64,000 nt of DNA from Streptomyces sp. BK340 (GTDB lineage Bacteria > Actinomycetota > Actinomycetes > Streptomycetales > Streptomycetaceae): NCBI RefSeq assembly GCF_007827595.1, contig NZ_VISR01000002.1:62001-126000 (forward strand), in the 5' to 3' direction. A program made the position numbers and the translations under genes. Shown here one piece after another: positions 1 to 6,934 of this stretch (the first letter of the stretch is position 1; each line of letters begins with the position of its first letter). The notes below the pieces were generated by a model. That model saw only the letters and a list, made by a program, of their open reading frames with translations, searched no databases and was not told the DNA's origin.

Positions 1-735
1 AAGCTCGGCCCCGAGCTGTACGAGCGCATCCGCCGCGCCCAGCCCGGCGCCGTCAGCCGGGACGAGCTGTACTGGCAGGCGAACACCGGCGTCGTCCGCT
101 TCGGCGGCGAGTGGACCGAGCCGTTCTACGGGGTCTACCGCTCCGCCTCCGGCGAGGTGGAGGGCCTGGTGTCGTACGAGTCCGACGACAACTGGCACGA
201 CAAGCAGCCGCACAACACCGCCGACGTCAACTGGCTGATCGCCGCGACCCCGGCGGCCGAGGGCGCCCTGTGGCGGTACCTGTGCTCGATCGACTGGATC
301 ACCAGGGTCAAGAGCGGCTGGCGCGGCCCGGACGACCTGCTGCCGTTCTTCCTGCCCGACCCGCGCGCCGCCAGGGTCACCGATCACGCGGACTGGCTGT
401 GGGTACGGATCCTGGACGTCGTACGGGCCCTGGAGGCGCGGACGTACGAGGGGACCGGCTCGCTGGTGCTGGAGGTCGTGGACCCGGGAGGACCGGCCGG
501 GGGCCGGTTCCGGCTGGAGGCCTCGCCGGAGGGTGCGTCCTGCACTCCGGCGGGCGGCACCGCCGTCGATCTCACGCTGCCGGTGGCCGAGTTGGCCACG
601 GTCTGGCTCGGGGACGAGTCCCTGGTGCGGCTCACGGCGCTCGGCCGGGTCCGGGAAGAACGAGAGGGCGCCGCCCGGAAGGCCGACGCCCTGTTTCGCA
701 CGTCCGGGCGACCGTGGTGCCCGGACATCTTCTGA
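1..735 (+). CDS. Eis-like GNAT N-acetyltransferase, C-terminal part (5' end outside window)
   Basis: The reading frame is open from the first base and ends in TGA at 733-735, so the window holds roughly the last 244 residues. The fragment matches my memory of the C-terminal half of Eis-type multi-acetylating GNAT enzymes: a central region with a W-rich stretch ([17 protein letters not shown]), a sterol-carrier-like C-terminal domain, and a protein that ends in Phe (PWCPDIF). In Eis the C-terminal carboxylate of a terminal Phe is a catalytic base, so the exact ending supports the call. Such enzymes acetylate amines, including aminoglycosides; the natural substrate here is unknown. Confidence 0.75.
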   Translation, partial: KLGPELYERIRRAQPGAVSRDELYWQANTGVVRFGGEWTEPFYGVYRSASGEVEGLVSYESDDNWHDKQPHNTADVNWLIAATPAAEGALWRYLCSIDWITRVKSGWRGPDDLLPFFLPDPRAARVTDHADWLWVRILDVVRALEARTYEGTGSLVLEVVDPGGPAGGRFRLEASPEGASCTPAGGTAVDLTLPVAELATVWLGDESLVRLTALGRVREEREGAARKADALFRTSGRPWCPDIF

Positions 736-780
736 GGCTCCCCTCGTCCGGCCGACGCTGACTGTGCATCCGTAGCTAAC

Positions 781-850
781 TGTTCAGTTGTGGCTGTGCC
801 ATGACCTTGTTCAGTTGTGGCTGTGCCGGCTGTTCAGTTGTGACTGTGCG
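781..850. repeat. Three direct copies of a 20-mer upstream of devE
   Basis: The 20-mer TGTTCAGTTGTGGCTGTGCC occurs at 781-800 and 808-827, and a slightly diverged copy lies at 831-850. The spacing is irregular (27 then 23 bp), which suits binding sites or slippage-derived repeats better than a coding repeat. No gene is visible between 736 and 1044; this stretch holds only these repeats and the operator-like palindrome at 942-958. Confidence 0.8.
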
Positions 851-941
851 CTCCGGTGGCCGCCCCCTGCCCGGGCTCCCGGCTCCCCTCCGGAAGGGAG
901 CCCGGTCGGCCAACCACTGGGGAAGCTCGACCATGTTGTTC

Positions 942-958
942 AAGTTGGCTACCAACTT
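942..958. promoter_or_regulatory. Operator-like inverted repeat upstream of devE
   Basis: AAGTTGG-CTA-CCAACTT is a perfect 7-bp inverted repeat, 86 bp upstream of the devE start. The same core, AGTTGG-N3-CCAACT, stands upstream of the paralogue devA at 2184-2198. A dyad shared by two paralogous GntR genes is what auto- or cross-regulation would leave. Binding is inferred. Confidence 0.6.
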
Positions 959-1032
959 CACTTTACTTATCTCCGCCTGGATGCGGCTCATAACCACCTT
1001 TCCGTGAACTGCCGCAAGATGGCGGGAAGTTG

Positions 1033-1045
1033 TAGTGTTTGTTCG
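1033..1045 (+). promoter_or_regulatory. -10 element of a likely leaderless devE promoter
   Basis: TAGTGT at 1033-1038 lies six bases before GTG at 1045, with no Shine-Dalgarno sequence in front of the start. The devA gene has the same arrangement (TAGCGT, six bases, GTG). This fits transcription starting at the start codon. I could not see a convincing -35 element. Confidence 0.5.
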
Positions 1046-1947
1046 TGGACCCGGAACACGCCTCCGCCAGTGAACGGAAGAGGCCACAGCGGTCACGCAC
1101 GTCACATCGCGAGGTGGCCGACGAACTGCGCGCCCGGATCCGTTCCGGTGTGCTGCGACCGGGCCAGCGCATGCCCACCCAGGCCAAGCTGGCGGACGAG
1201 TTCGGCGTGGAGCGCGGTGCCGTACGGGAGGCCCTGCGCATCCTGCACTCGGAGCGCCTGCTCACCAATGTGTCCAAGGGCAGCCCCGCCACCGTGGCCG
1301 CGCCCGGGGGGCACGTCCGCCCCGTGACCGTCCCGGCGGTGCCGCAGCCCACCATGGTGGGCCTCGCCCCGCGCATCGCGGCCGCCTTCGCCGCCCCGCA
1401 CGTCGAGATAGACGCCCTCTGCCTGACCTCGGTCTCGCTCACGCTGGCCCTGGGCGTCGCGCTGCGCCAGATCCATGCCGGCAAGCTGAAACCGGCCAAG
1501 ATCGACGTCCGGGTGCTGCTGCCCAGCCGGGACATCGACCTCGCCTTCCCGGCGCCGGTGGACGCCGCCGACGGCGCCCTGCTGCACCGGCGCTGGCTGT
1601 CCCAGCGCAACGCCCAGGGCCAGGTGCTGCGGCACAACCTGGAGGCATTGCGCACCACGCACCGCATCGACGTGCGTGTCTCCTTCCGCGCGCTGCCGTT
1701 CACGCCGCCGGTCAAGCTGTATCTGCTCAACGGGTCCGAGGCGCTGTTCGCGTACTACACGCTCAGCCGCCGCGAGCGGGAGATCGACCACGAGCAGCTG
1801 CAGCTCTACGACGCGGAGGGCACGCGGTCGCTGCTGTTCGCCTTCGAACAGGGCGGCGAGCCGCGCGACACCACGTTCGTGGAGCAGTCCCAGCTGTGGT
1901 TCAACGCGCTGTGGGAGACGATCAGTTCGGAGCTGGTGCTGACGTAG
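1045..1947 (+). CDS. devE: GntR-family developmental regulator, DevA paralogue (DevE-like)
   Basis: A 300-residue protein with an N-terminal winged helix-turn-helix of GntR type (about residues 15-85, including FGVERGAVREALRIL) and a long C-terminal domain nearly collinear with the devA product encoded 340 bp downstream; both contain LNGSEAL and RALPFTPP. The DevA subfamily is known from S. coelicolor, where devA and its duplicate devE have distinct roles in aerial development. I chose GTG at 1045, because a -10 hexamer lies six bases before it, over the TTG two codons upstream. The C-terminal ligand, if any, is unknown. The gene is monocistronic and convergent with the small membrane protein gene that follows. 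Confidence 0.8.
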   Translation: MDPEHASASERKRPQRSRTSHREVADELRARIRSGVLRPGQRMPTQAKLADEFGVERGAVREALRILHSERLLTNVSKGSPATVAAPGGHVRPVTVPAVPQPTMVGLAPRIAAAFAAPHVEIDALCLTSVSLTLALGVALRQIHAGKLKPAKIDVRVLLPSRDIDLAFPAPVDAADGALLHRRWLSQRNAQGQVLRHNLEALRTTHRIDVRVSFRALPFTPPVKLYLLNGSEALFAYYTLSRREREIDHEQLQLYDAEGTRSLLFAFEQGGEPRDTTFVEQSQLWFNALWETISSELVLT

Positions 1948-1960
1948 CCAAGGCTCGTGA

Positions 1961-2149
1961 TCAGAGGGCGGGACCCGCGAGGAGCACCGCGAGCAGCACG
2001 GCTCCGGCGGAGCTGACCGCCGGGCTCTTGGCCTTGATGCCGACGGAGAGCAGGAGCAGGCCGACGATGCCGGCGGCGCCGTACTTCCACTGGACGAGCT
2101 GCTCGAAGCCGACGACGAAGGCGGCGCAGAGGAGTGCGAGGACGGGCAT
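1961..2149 (-). CDS. Small hydrophobic membrane protein
   Basis: A 62-residue protein that is almost entirely membrane-spanning: two hydrophobic stretches (about residues 3-17 and 24-60) separated by QLVQWKYG. The start ATG is preceded by AAAGGGGGAA. It lies between the two dev regulators, convergent with devE and divergent from devA, in the position where I recall a similar small membrane protein in S. coelicolor. The dyad at 2184-2198 is only 35 bp from its start codon, so it could be controlled together with devA. No function is known. Confidence 0.65.
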   Translation of the reverse strand: MPVLALLCAAFVVGFEQLVQWKYGAAGIVGLLLLSVGIKAKSPAVSSAGAVLLAVLLAGPAL

Positions 2150-2183
2150 GGTGGTTCCCCCTTTCGGCCTGCCAACTCGACCA

Positions 2184-2198
2184 AGTTGGCAACCAACT
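2184..2198. promoter_or_regulatory. Operator-like inverted repeat between small membrane gene and devA
   Basis: AGTTGG-CAA-CCAACT is a perfect 6-bp dyad with a 3-bp spacer, and a further half site CCAACT lies just upstream at about 2172. It matches the dyad before devE. It sits in the divergent promoter region and could act on both genes. In S. coelicolor devA is reported, as I recall, to repress itself. Confidence 0.6.
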
Positions 2199-2273
2199 CT
2201 AATTAGGTTGTCCCCACTTGGTCGCTACTCGCAAACAACTTCGGAACAACTCCCCTTAGATGGATCAGGGTTG

Positions 2274-2286
2274 TAGCGTTTGGTTG
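2274..2286 (+). promoter_or_regulatory. -10 element of a likely leaderless devA promoter
   Basis: TAGCGT at 2274-2279 is six bases from GTG at 2286, and no ribosome-binding site is visible. The bases around it (GTTGTAGCGTTTG) closely match those before devE (GTTGTAGTGTTTG), so the core promoter was duplicated with the gene. Confidence 0.5.
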
Positions 2287-3158
2287 TGACCCAGGAGAAC
2301 GTGGCAGCGAACGGCAGCAGAAGGCTCACGCCCCGCGAGATCGCCGACGTCCTGCGGGAACGCATCCGCGCCGGCGACCTGAAGACGGGCGAGCGCCTGC
2401 CCACCCAGGCCGAGCTGGCCGAGGAGTTCGGGGTGGAGCGCGGTGCCGTACGTCAGGCCATCCGGGCACTGGCGGAGGACGGTCTGCTCAGCAACGTCAG
2501 CAAGGGCAGCCCCCCGCGCATCGCCGAGCCGGCCCCCGCCCACGACGAGCCCCAGCCGACGATGGTGGGCCTCGCTCCCCGGCTGACCGAGGCGTTCTCC
2601 GCGCCGCACGTGCGGATCGACGCGGCCTGCCTGACCGCGCAGTCCCTGATCCCCGCCCTGGGCGAGCCGCTGCGCCTGATCCACGAGGGCCGCCTGCGCC
2701 CCGACCGGATCGACGTCCGCATCCTGCTGCCGTCCCGGGACATCAATCTCGCCTTCCCGGTCTCCGTCGACGCCCGCCCCGACGACGACACCGTGCACCA
2801 GCGCTGGCTGGCGATGCGCAACGCCCAGGGGCAGGTCCTGCAGTACAACCTCCAGGCCCTGCGCTCCACCCACGACATCGACGTGCACGTCACCTTCCGC
2901 GCCCTGCCGTTCACCCCGCCGGCCAAGCTGTACCTGCTCAACGGGTCCGAGGCGCTGTACGCGTACTACATGATCACGCGCCGGGAGGAGCCGACGGAGG
3001 GGGGAATGCTGGAGATGTACGACACCGTCGGCTCCGAGTCCCTCCTCTTCTCCTTCGAGAAGCGGGCCGGTCAGCGGGACGCGGCGTTCGTCGCGCAATC
3101 CCAGAAGTGGTTCGACGCCCTCTGGGAAACCATCACGACGGACCTGACACTCTCCTAG
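2286..3158 (+). CDS. devA: GntR-family regulator DevA
   Basis: A 290-residue regulator with an N-terminal GntR winged helix (about residues 10-75; FGVERGAVRQAIRAL) and the long C-terminal domain typical of the DevA subfamily. In S. coelicolor, devA mutants are impaired in aerial growth and septation. The assignment rests on protein features plus gene order: paralogue devE upstream and a HAD-hydrolase gene (devB) directly downstream. The stop codon TAG overlaps the devB GTG start (TAGTG at 3156-3160), so the two genes are translationally coupled. GTG at 2286 was chosen because of the adjacent -10 box. Confidence 0.85.
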   Translation: MTQENVAANGSRRLTPREIADVLRERIRAGDLKTGERLPTQAELAEEFGVERGAVRQAIRALAEDGLLSNVSKGSPPRIAEPAPAHDEPQPTMVGLAPRLTEAFSAPHVRIDAACLTAQSLIPALGEPLRLIHEGRLRPDRIDVRILLPSRDINLAFPVSVDARPDDDTVHQRWLAMRNAQGQVLQYNLQALRSTHDIDVHVTFRALPFTPPAKLYLLNGSEALYAYYMITRREEPTEGGMLEMYDTVGSESLLFSFEKRAGQRDAAFVAQSQKWFDALWETITTDLTLS

Positions 3159-3895
3159 TGACTTCTGATGCGACTCCTGATGCGAACGAGATCGAGAAGC
3201 TACGAGAACTGATCACAGCTGCGCGGGTCGTCCTGTGGGACTTCGACGGGCCGATCTGCCGCCTGTTCGCCAGGCACAAGGCGGCGCGCGTGGCTGCCGA
3301 GCTGGTGGAGTGGCTCGAGCTGCAGGGCCTGCGCGGGCTGCTCACCGACACCGAGCGGGACACGCTGGACCCGCAGGTCGTGCTGCGCGCCGTGGACCGC
3401 AGGCACCCGGGCAGCGACCTCGTCGCCGAAGTGGAGGAACGGCTCACCCAGGAGGAGCTGCGGGCCGCCGCCTCCGCCCTGCCGACCGCCTACGCCGACC
3501 CGCTGATCCGTACCTGGACGGCCGTCGGATCCCGTCTGGCCATCACCACCAACAACTCGCCCCGGGTGGTCCGGGCCTACCTCGAGAAACGCGGTCTCGA
3601 CGGCTGCTTCGCCCCGCACGTCTACGGCCGCACCCAGGACCTGCACCTCCTCAAGCCGGACCCGCACTGCCTCAACCGCGCCCTGAGCGGGACGGGCGCC
3701 CCGCCCGCCAAGGCCCTGATGATCGGCGACACCCCCTCCGACCTGCTGGCGGCCCGTGAGGCGGGCGTTCCGTTCCTGGGCTACGCGCGTAATGAGGGGA
3801 AGGAGAAACTCCTGAGGGCGGCGGGGGCCGAGCGTGTCGTGCGGTCGCTGGAGCCCTTGCTGCTGTTGCTCCGGAGGGTGCGGTCGGTGCGCTAG
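3158..3895 (+). CDS. devB: HAD-superfamily hydrolase DevB
   Basis: A 245-residue haloacid-dehalogenase-fold phosphatase. All four motifs are visible: DFDGP near the N-terminus (nucleophile Asp), TTNNSP, the Lys in LLKPD, and GDTPSD for Mg2+ binding. A helical cap lies between motifs I and II, as in phosphoglycolate-phosphatase-like members. The GTG start overlaps the devA stop by one base, so it is expressed from the devA promoter. The S. coelicolor devA-devB pair has the same arrangement. The substrate is unknown. Confidence 0.85.
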   Translation: MTSDATPDANEIEKLRELITAARVVLWDFDGPICRLFARHKAARVAAELVEWLELQGLRGLLTDTERDTLDPQVVLRAVDRRHPGSDLVAEVEERLTQEELRAAASALPTAYADPLIRTWTAVGSRLAITTNNSPRVVRAYLEKRGLDGCFAPHVYGRTQDLHLLKPDPHCLNRALSGTGAPPAKALMIGDTPSDLLAAREAGVPFLGYARNEGKEKLLRAAGAERVVRSLEPLLLLLRRVRSVR

Positions 3896-3981
3896 CATGC
3901 CGAACCATCTGTGGGGAGTTAGCGTTTCCCCGACCCGTTCGTCCCCCTCCAGCGCAGCGCGATCGAACCCCGGAGCGGCCC

Positions 3982-6258
3982 GTGGGCGCACCACCCGTCC
4001 CCCGCGACATGACCGGGAGGCGCGCCGGCCGAGTTCTGCCCCGCTCCGTGTGCCAGGAGCTCCTGGCGCGGGCCGTCGCGACCGGGCGGGTGAGCGGAGG
4101 TTTCCACCACCAGAACTACGTGCTGTCGCTGGACGGGCCGATGGCCCGGCTGATCGGACGTCAGCCGGGGACCACCGTGACCGTGCGGGTGCGGCGCGCG
4201 GGCGCCCTGCCCGTGGTGATCCGGACCTGGCAGAACGAGGCGGCGGTCCTGCGCGCCGTCCGGGGTGTCCTGCCCGGCGTGCCCGAGTGCCTGGCCGAGG
4301 GAGACGGCTTCGCCGTCCACAGCCATGTGGACGGCGTGCCGCTCTCCAGCGTCTGCGGAGACGGGAAGCCTGTCGACGGCCTGCTGGTCCGGTCCCTGGC
4401 GGGCCTGCTCGCCGAGACGGCCCAGGTGCGCAGCAGCGCCGCGCTGCCGCCCCTGCCCGCGCTGTGGCCCCGGAACTTCAGCGACAGCCAGGGCTTTCTG
4501 CGGGCCCTGGCCGGCATGGCCGACCTGCAGATCCGACAGCCCAACCGGGCCTGCTTCGGCGGCCTGTTCGCCGCCCTGGGCATCCCCGAGGACGCCCTGG
4601 CCCGGCTGGCCGAGCGGGTCCCGGTCATGACCCGCCGGCCCTACAGCCTGCTCCACGCCGACCTGCACCGGGACAACGTGATCATGCCCAGCGGCGGCAC
4701 CTCGCCCCTGGTCCGCGTCGACTGGGAGCTGGCGAGTTACGGCGACCCGCTGCACGACCTCGCCACCCATCTGGTCCGGATGCGCTACCCGGACCACCAG
4801 CGGGACGAGGTGGTCGAGGCGTGGGCGTGCGCCATGCGCGAGGTCCGTCCCGCGGCCGTCAACGGTGTGACCAGGGACCTGCGTCACTACGTCGCCTTCG
4901 AGCAGGCCCAGTCGGTGTACCCGGACGTGATGCGGGCCGCGATGTCCCTGGACGAGTGCTTCGACCAGGAGGGCCTGGACGGGGCGACGGCCCGGGTCCG
5001 GCGCGCCCTGGAGGCGGCGGCCGCGCCGCTGCGCCTCGCCCATGTGCCCGGGGAGCGGGAGATCGAGCGGATCCTGTTCCGCTGGCGGGCGTCCGTGCGG
5101 CCCGGCGTGCGGACGGCGACCGGCGGCGGGGCGCCGCACGTGCCCGCGGTCCGGGCGATCGACTGGACGCCGGACCGGCGGGTCCCCGAGCACCCCGACT
5201 TTCCCCACCGGGCCGTCGCCGACGCCCTGTTGCTGGAGGGCGCTGCCCCGGCCGACCGGGTCTTCAAGGGCACCGCGCACCTCAACACGGTGCTCCGGGT
5301 GCCCGGCACCCCGTTCCCCGTCGTGGTCCGCCGCAAGGCCGTGAACGTGACCCGGCGCGAACGCAGTTTCCTCAGCGAGCACGCCGTGCTCAGGGCGATC
5401 GAGCGCTCCGGGGCGGCAGTGGCCGCGCCCCGGGTGCTGGCGCTGGGCGAGAGCCACTCGATGGACCGCTCCGGCATCCGGACGTACTCCGGGGACCGCT
5501 TCGCCATCCACACCTACGAGGGTCCGAGCGACCCCGGCCGGGGGCCCGTCCACCCGGTGGGCGGCCTGCTCCCGCACGAGGCGGACGATCTCGTCGACCA
5601 GCTGGCCGCGCTCACCGGGGTCGACTACACCGAGATCGACCCGGTCGCGGGCCGGGGCGGCTTCTACGGCTGGCTCAGCGAGCAGCTGGTGGCGCTGGTC
5701 GCCGGCCTGCCCAAGGCGTCCCAGCAGTTGGCCCGCTTCCTCGGCCTGCCCGACGCGCCGAGGCTGCGCGAGATCCTCGCCCGGCACCAGGTCACCGCCC
5801 GCGCCCCGGCCCTGCTGCACGGCGACCTCAACCCGTGGAACCTGGTGCGCCGTGACGACCGCCCGGCCCTGACCGTCATCGACTGGGAGATGGCCCTGGT
5901 CGGCGACCCGCTGTACGAGCTGGTCCGGCACATGCACCTCACCCCCACCCGGCCGGAGATCCGGGACCGTATGTTCCGCCGCTGGGAGACCCGTCTGCCC
6001 GCGCGGTACACCCACGAGTGGCGGCGGGACTGGCGGGTGTACCGGTGGGTCGAGATCGTCCGCTCGGCCTACGTCGACCTCGACCGCCTGGTCACCGGCG
6101 CGAGTCTGGACGCCCCCAACGTCCGCCGCGCGGTGGAGTCGTACGCGATGACCCTGGCGGCGGCCACCGCCTCCCTGGGCCTGTCGTCCCGGCACCGGAC
6201 CAGCCCTTGTCTCACCGGCGCCCTGGCCTGGCCGACCCTCCCGGACGGTGCTGCGTAG
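3982..6258 (+). CDS. Protein with two tandem APH (aminoglycoside phosphotransferase-like) kinase domains
   Basis: A 758-residue protein in which the small-molecule kinase signature occurs twice. The first copy has HADLHRDN with catalytic Asp near 227 and VDWELASYGDPLHDLA; the second has HGDLNPWN with Asp near 615 and IDWEMALVGDPLYELV. Both copies therefore keep the catalytic and the metal-binding Asp. Most APH enzymes are single-domain and about 300 residues long, so this is a fusion or internal duplication. GTG at 3982 has GGAG seven bases upstream and is preferred over ATG at 4009, which lacks one. The substrate cannot be predicted. The TetR gene follows after nine bases, so the two may be cotranscribed. 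Confidence 0.8.
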   Translation: MGAPPVPRDMTGRRAGRVLPRSVCQELLARAVATGRVSGGFHHQNYVLSLDGPMARLIGRQPGTTVTVRVRRAGALPVVIRTWQNEAAVLRAVRGVLPGVPECLAEGDGFAVHSHVDGVPLSSVCGDGKPVDGLLVRSLAGLLAETAQVRSSAALPPLPALWPRNFSDSQGFLRALAGMADLQIRQPNRACFGGLFAALGIPEDALARLAERVPVMTRRPYSLLHADLHRDNVIMPSGGTSPLVRVDWELASYGDPLHDLATHLVRMRYPDHQRDEVVEAWACAMREVRPAAVNGVTRDLRHYVAFEQAQSVYPDVMRAAMSLDECFDQEGLDGATARVRRALEAAAAPLRLAHVPGEREIERILFRWRASVRPGVRTATGGGAPHVPAVRAIDWTPDRRVPEHPDFPHRAVADALLLEGAAPADRVFKGTAHLNTVLRVPGTPFPVVVRRKAVNVTRRERSFLSEHAVLRAIERSGAAVAAPRVLALGESHSMDRSGIRTYSGDRFAIHTYEGPSDPGRGPVHPVGGLLPHEADDLVDQLAALTGVDYTEIDPVAGRGGFYGWLSEQLVALVAGLPKASQQLARFLGLPDAPRLREILARHQVTARAPALLHGDLNPWNLVRRDDRPALTVIDWEMALVGDPLYELVRHMHLTPTRPEIRDRMFRRWETRLPARYTHEWRRDWRVYRWVEIVRSAYVDLDRLVTGASLDAPNVRRAVESYAMTLAAATASLGLSSRHRTSPCLTGALAWPTLPDGAA

Positions 6259-6267
6259 GCTCGTCCC

Positions 6268-6894
6268 ATGGAAGAGATGGGCCTGCGCGAGCGCAAGAAG
6301 CGGCGGATGTACCAGGACGTGTCGGACACCGCCGTGGCGCTGTTCCTGGAGCGCGGCTTCGACGCCGTGTCGGTCGCGGAGGTGGCCGCCGCGGCCGGGA
6401 TCTCCAAGCCGACCCTCTTCCGGTACTTCCCGGCCAAGGAGGACCTGGTCCTGCACCGGATCGCGGACCACGAGGCGGAGGCCGCGCGGGTGGTCGCCGG
6501 GACGGCCGACCCGCTGGGTGCGCTGCGCCGCAACTTCCTGGACGGGCTGGAGCGCTCCGATCCGGTCACGGGGCTGAACGACCATCCCGCGGTGCTCGCC
6601 TTCCACCGGCTGCTGTACGGGACTCCCGCCCTGGTGGCGCGGGTGTACGGCTATCAGGAGCGGGCGGAGGCGGCGCTCGCCGAAGCGCTCGGGGGCGGTC
6701 TCGACGCCCGGCTCGCCGCCGGGCAGATCATCGCCGTCCAGCGGATCCTCGCGCTGGAGAACTGGCGGCGGATCGCGGCGGGCGAGGGTGTGGAGCAGGT
6801 GCGGCCGGATGCGGTACGGGCCGCCGAGCGGGCCTTCGGGCGGCTGGCGGCAGGGCTGGGCGGGCTGACCGCCCAATCCGTCGAGACTCGGTAA
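6268..6894 (+). CDS. TetR-family transcriptional regulator
   Basis: A 208-residue protein with a TetR N-terminal helix-turn-helix (about residues 8-55, including VSVAEVAAAAGISKPTLFRYFPAKEDL) and a helical C-terminal ligand domain of unassigned type. It starts nine bases after the double-APH gene and is followed 40 bp later by the HelR-like gene. Its target is not evident; the nearest candidates are its own operon and the helicase-fold gene downstream. Confidence 0.85.
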   Translation: MEEMGLRERKKRRMYQDVSDTAVALFLERGFDAVSVAEVAAAAGISKPTLFRYFPAKEDLVLHRIADHEAEAARVVAGTADPLGALRRNFLDGLERSDPVTGLNDHPAVLAFHRLLYGTPALVARVYGYQERAEAALAEALGGGLDARLAAGQIIAVQRILALENWRRIAAGEGVEQVRPDAVRAAERAFGRLAAGLGGLTAQSVETR

Positions 6895-6934
6895 CATATT
6901 TAACCCGGTTGCATTTTCTGGGTACGGTGGAGTC

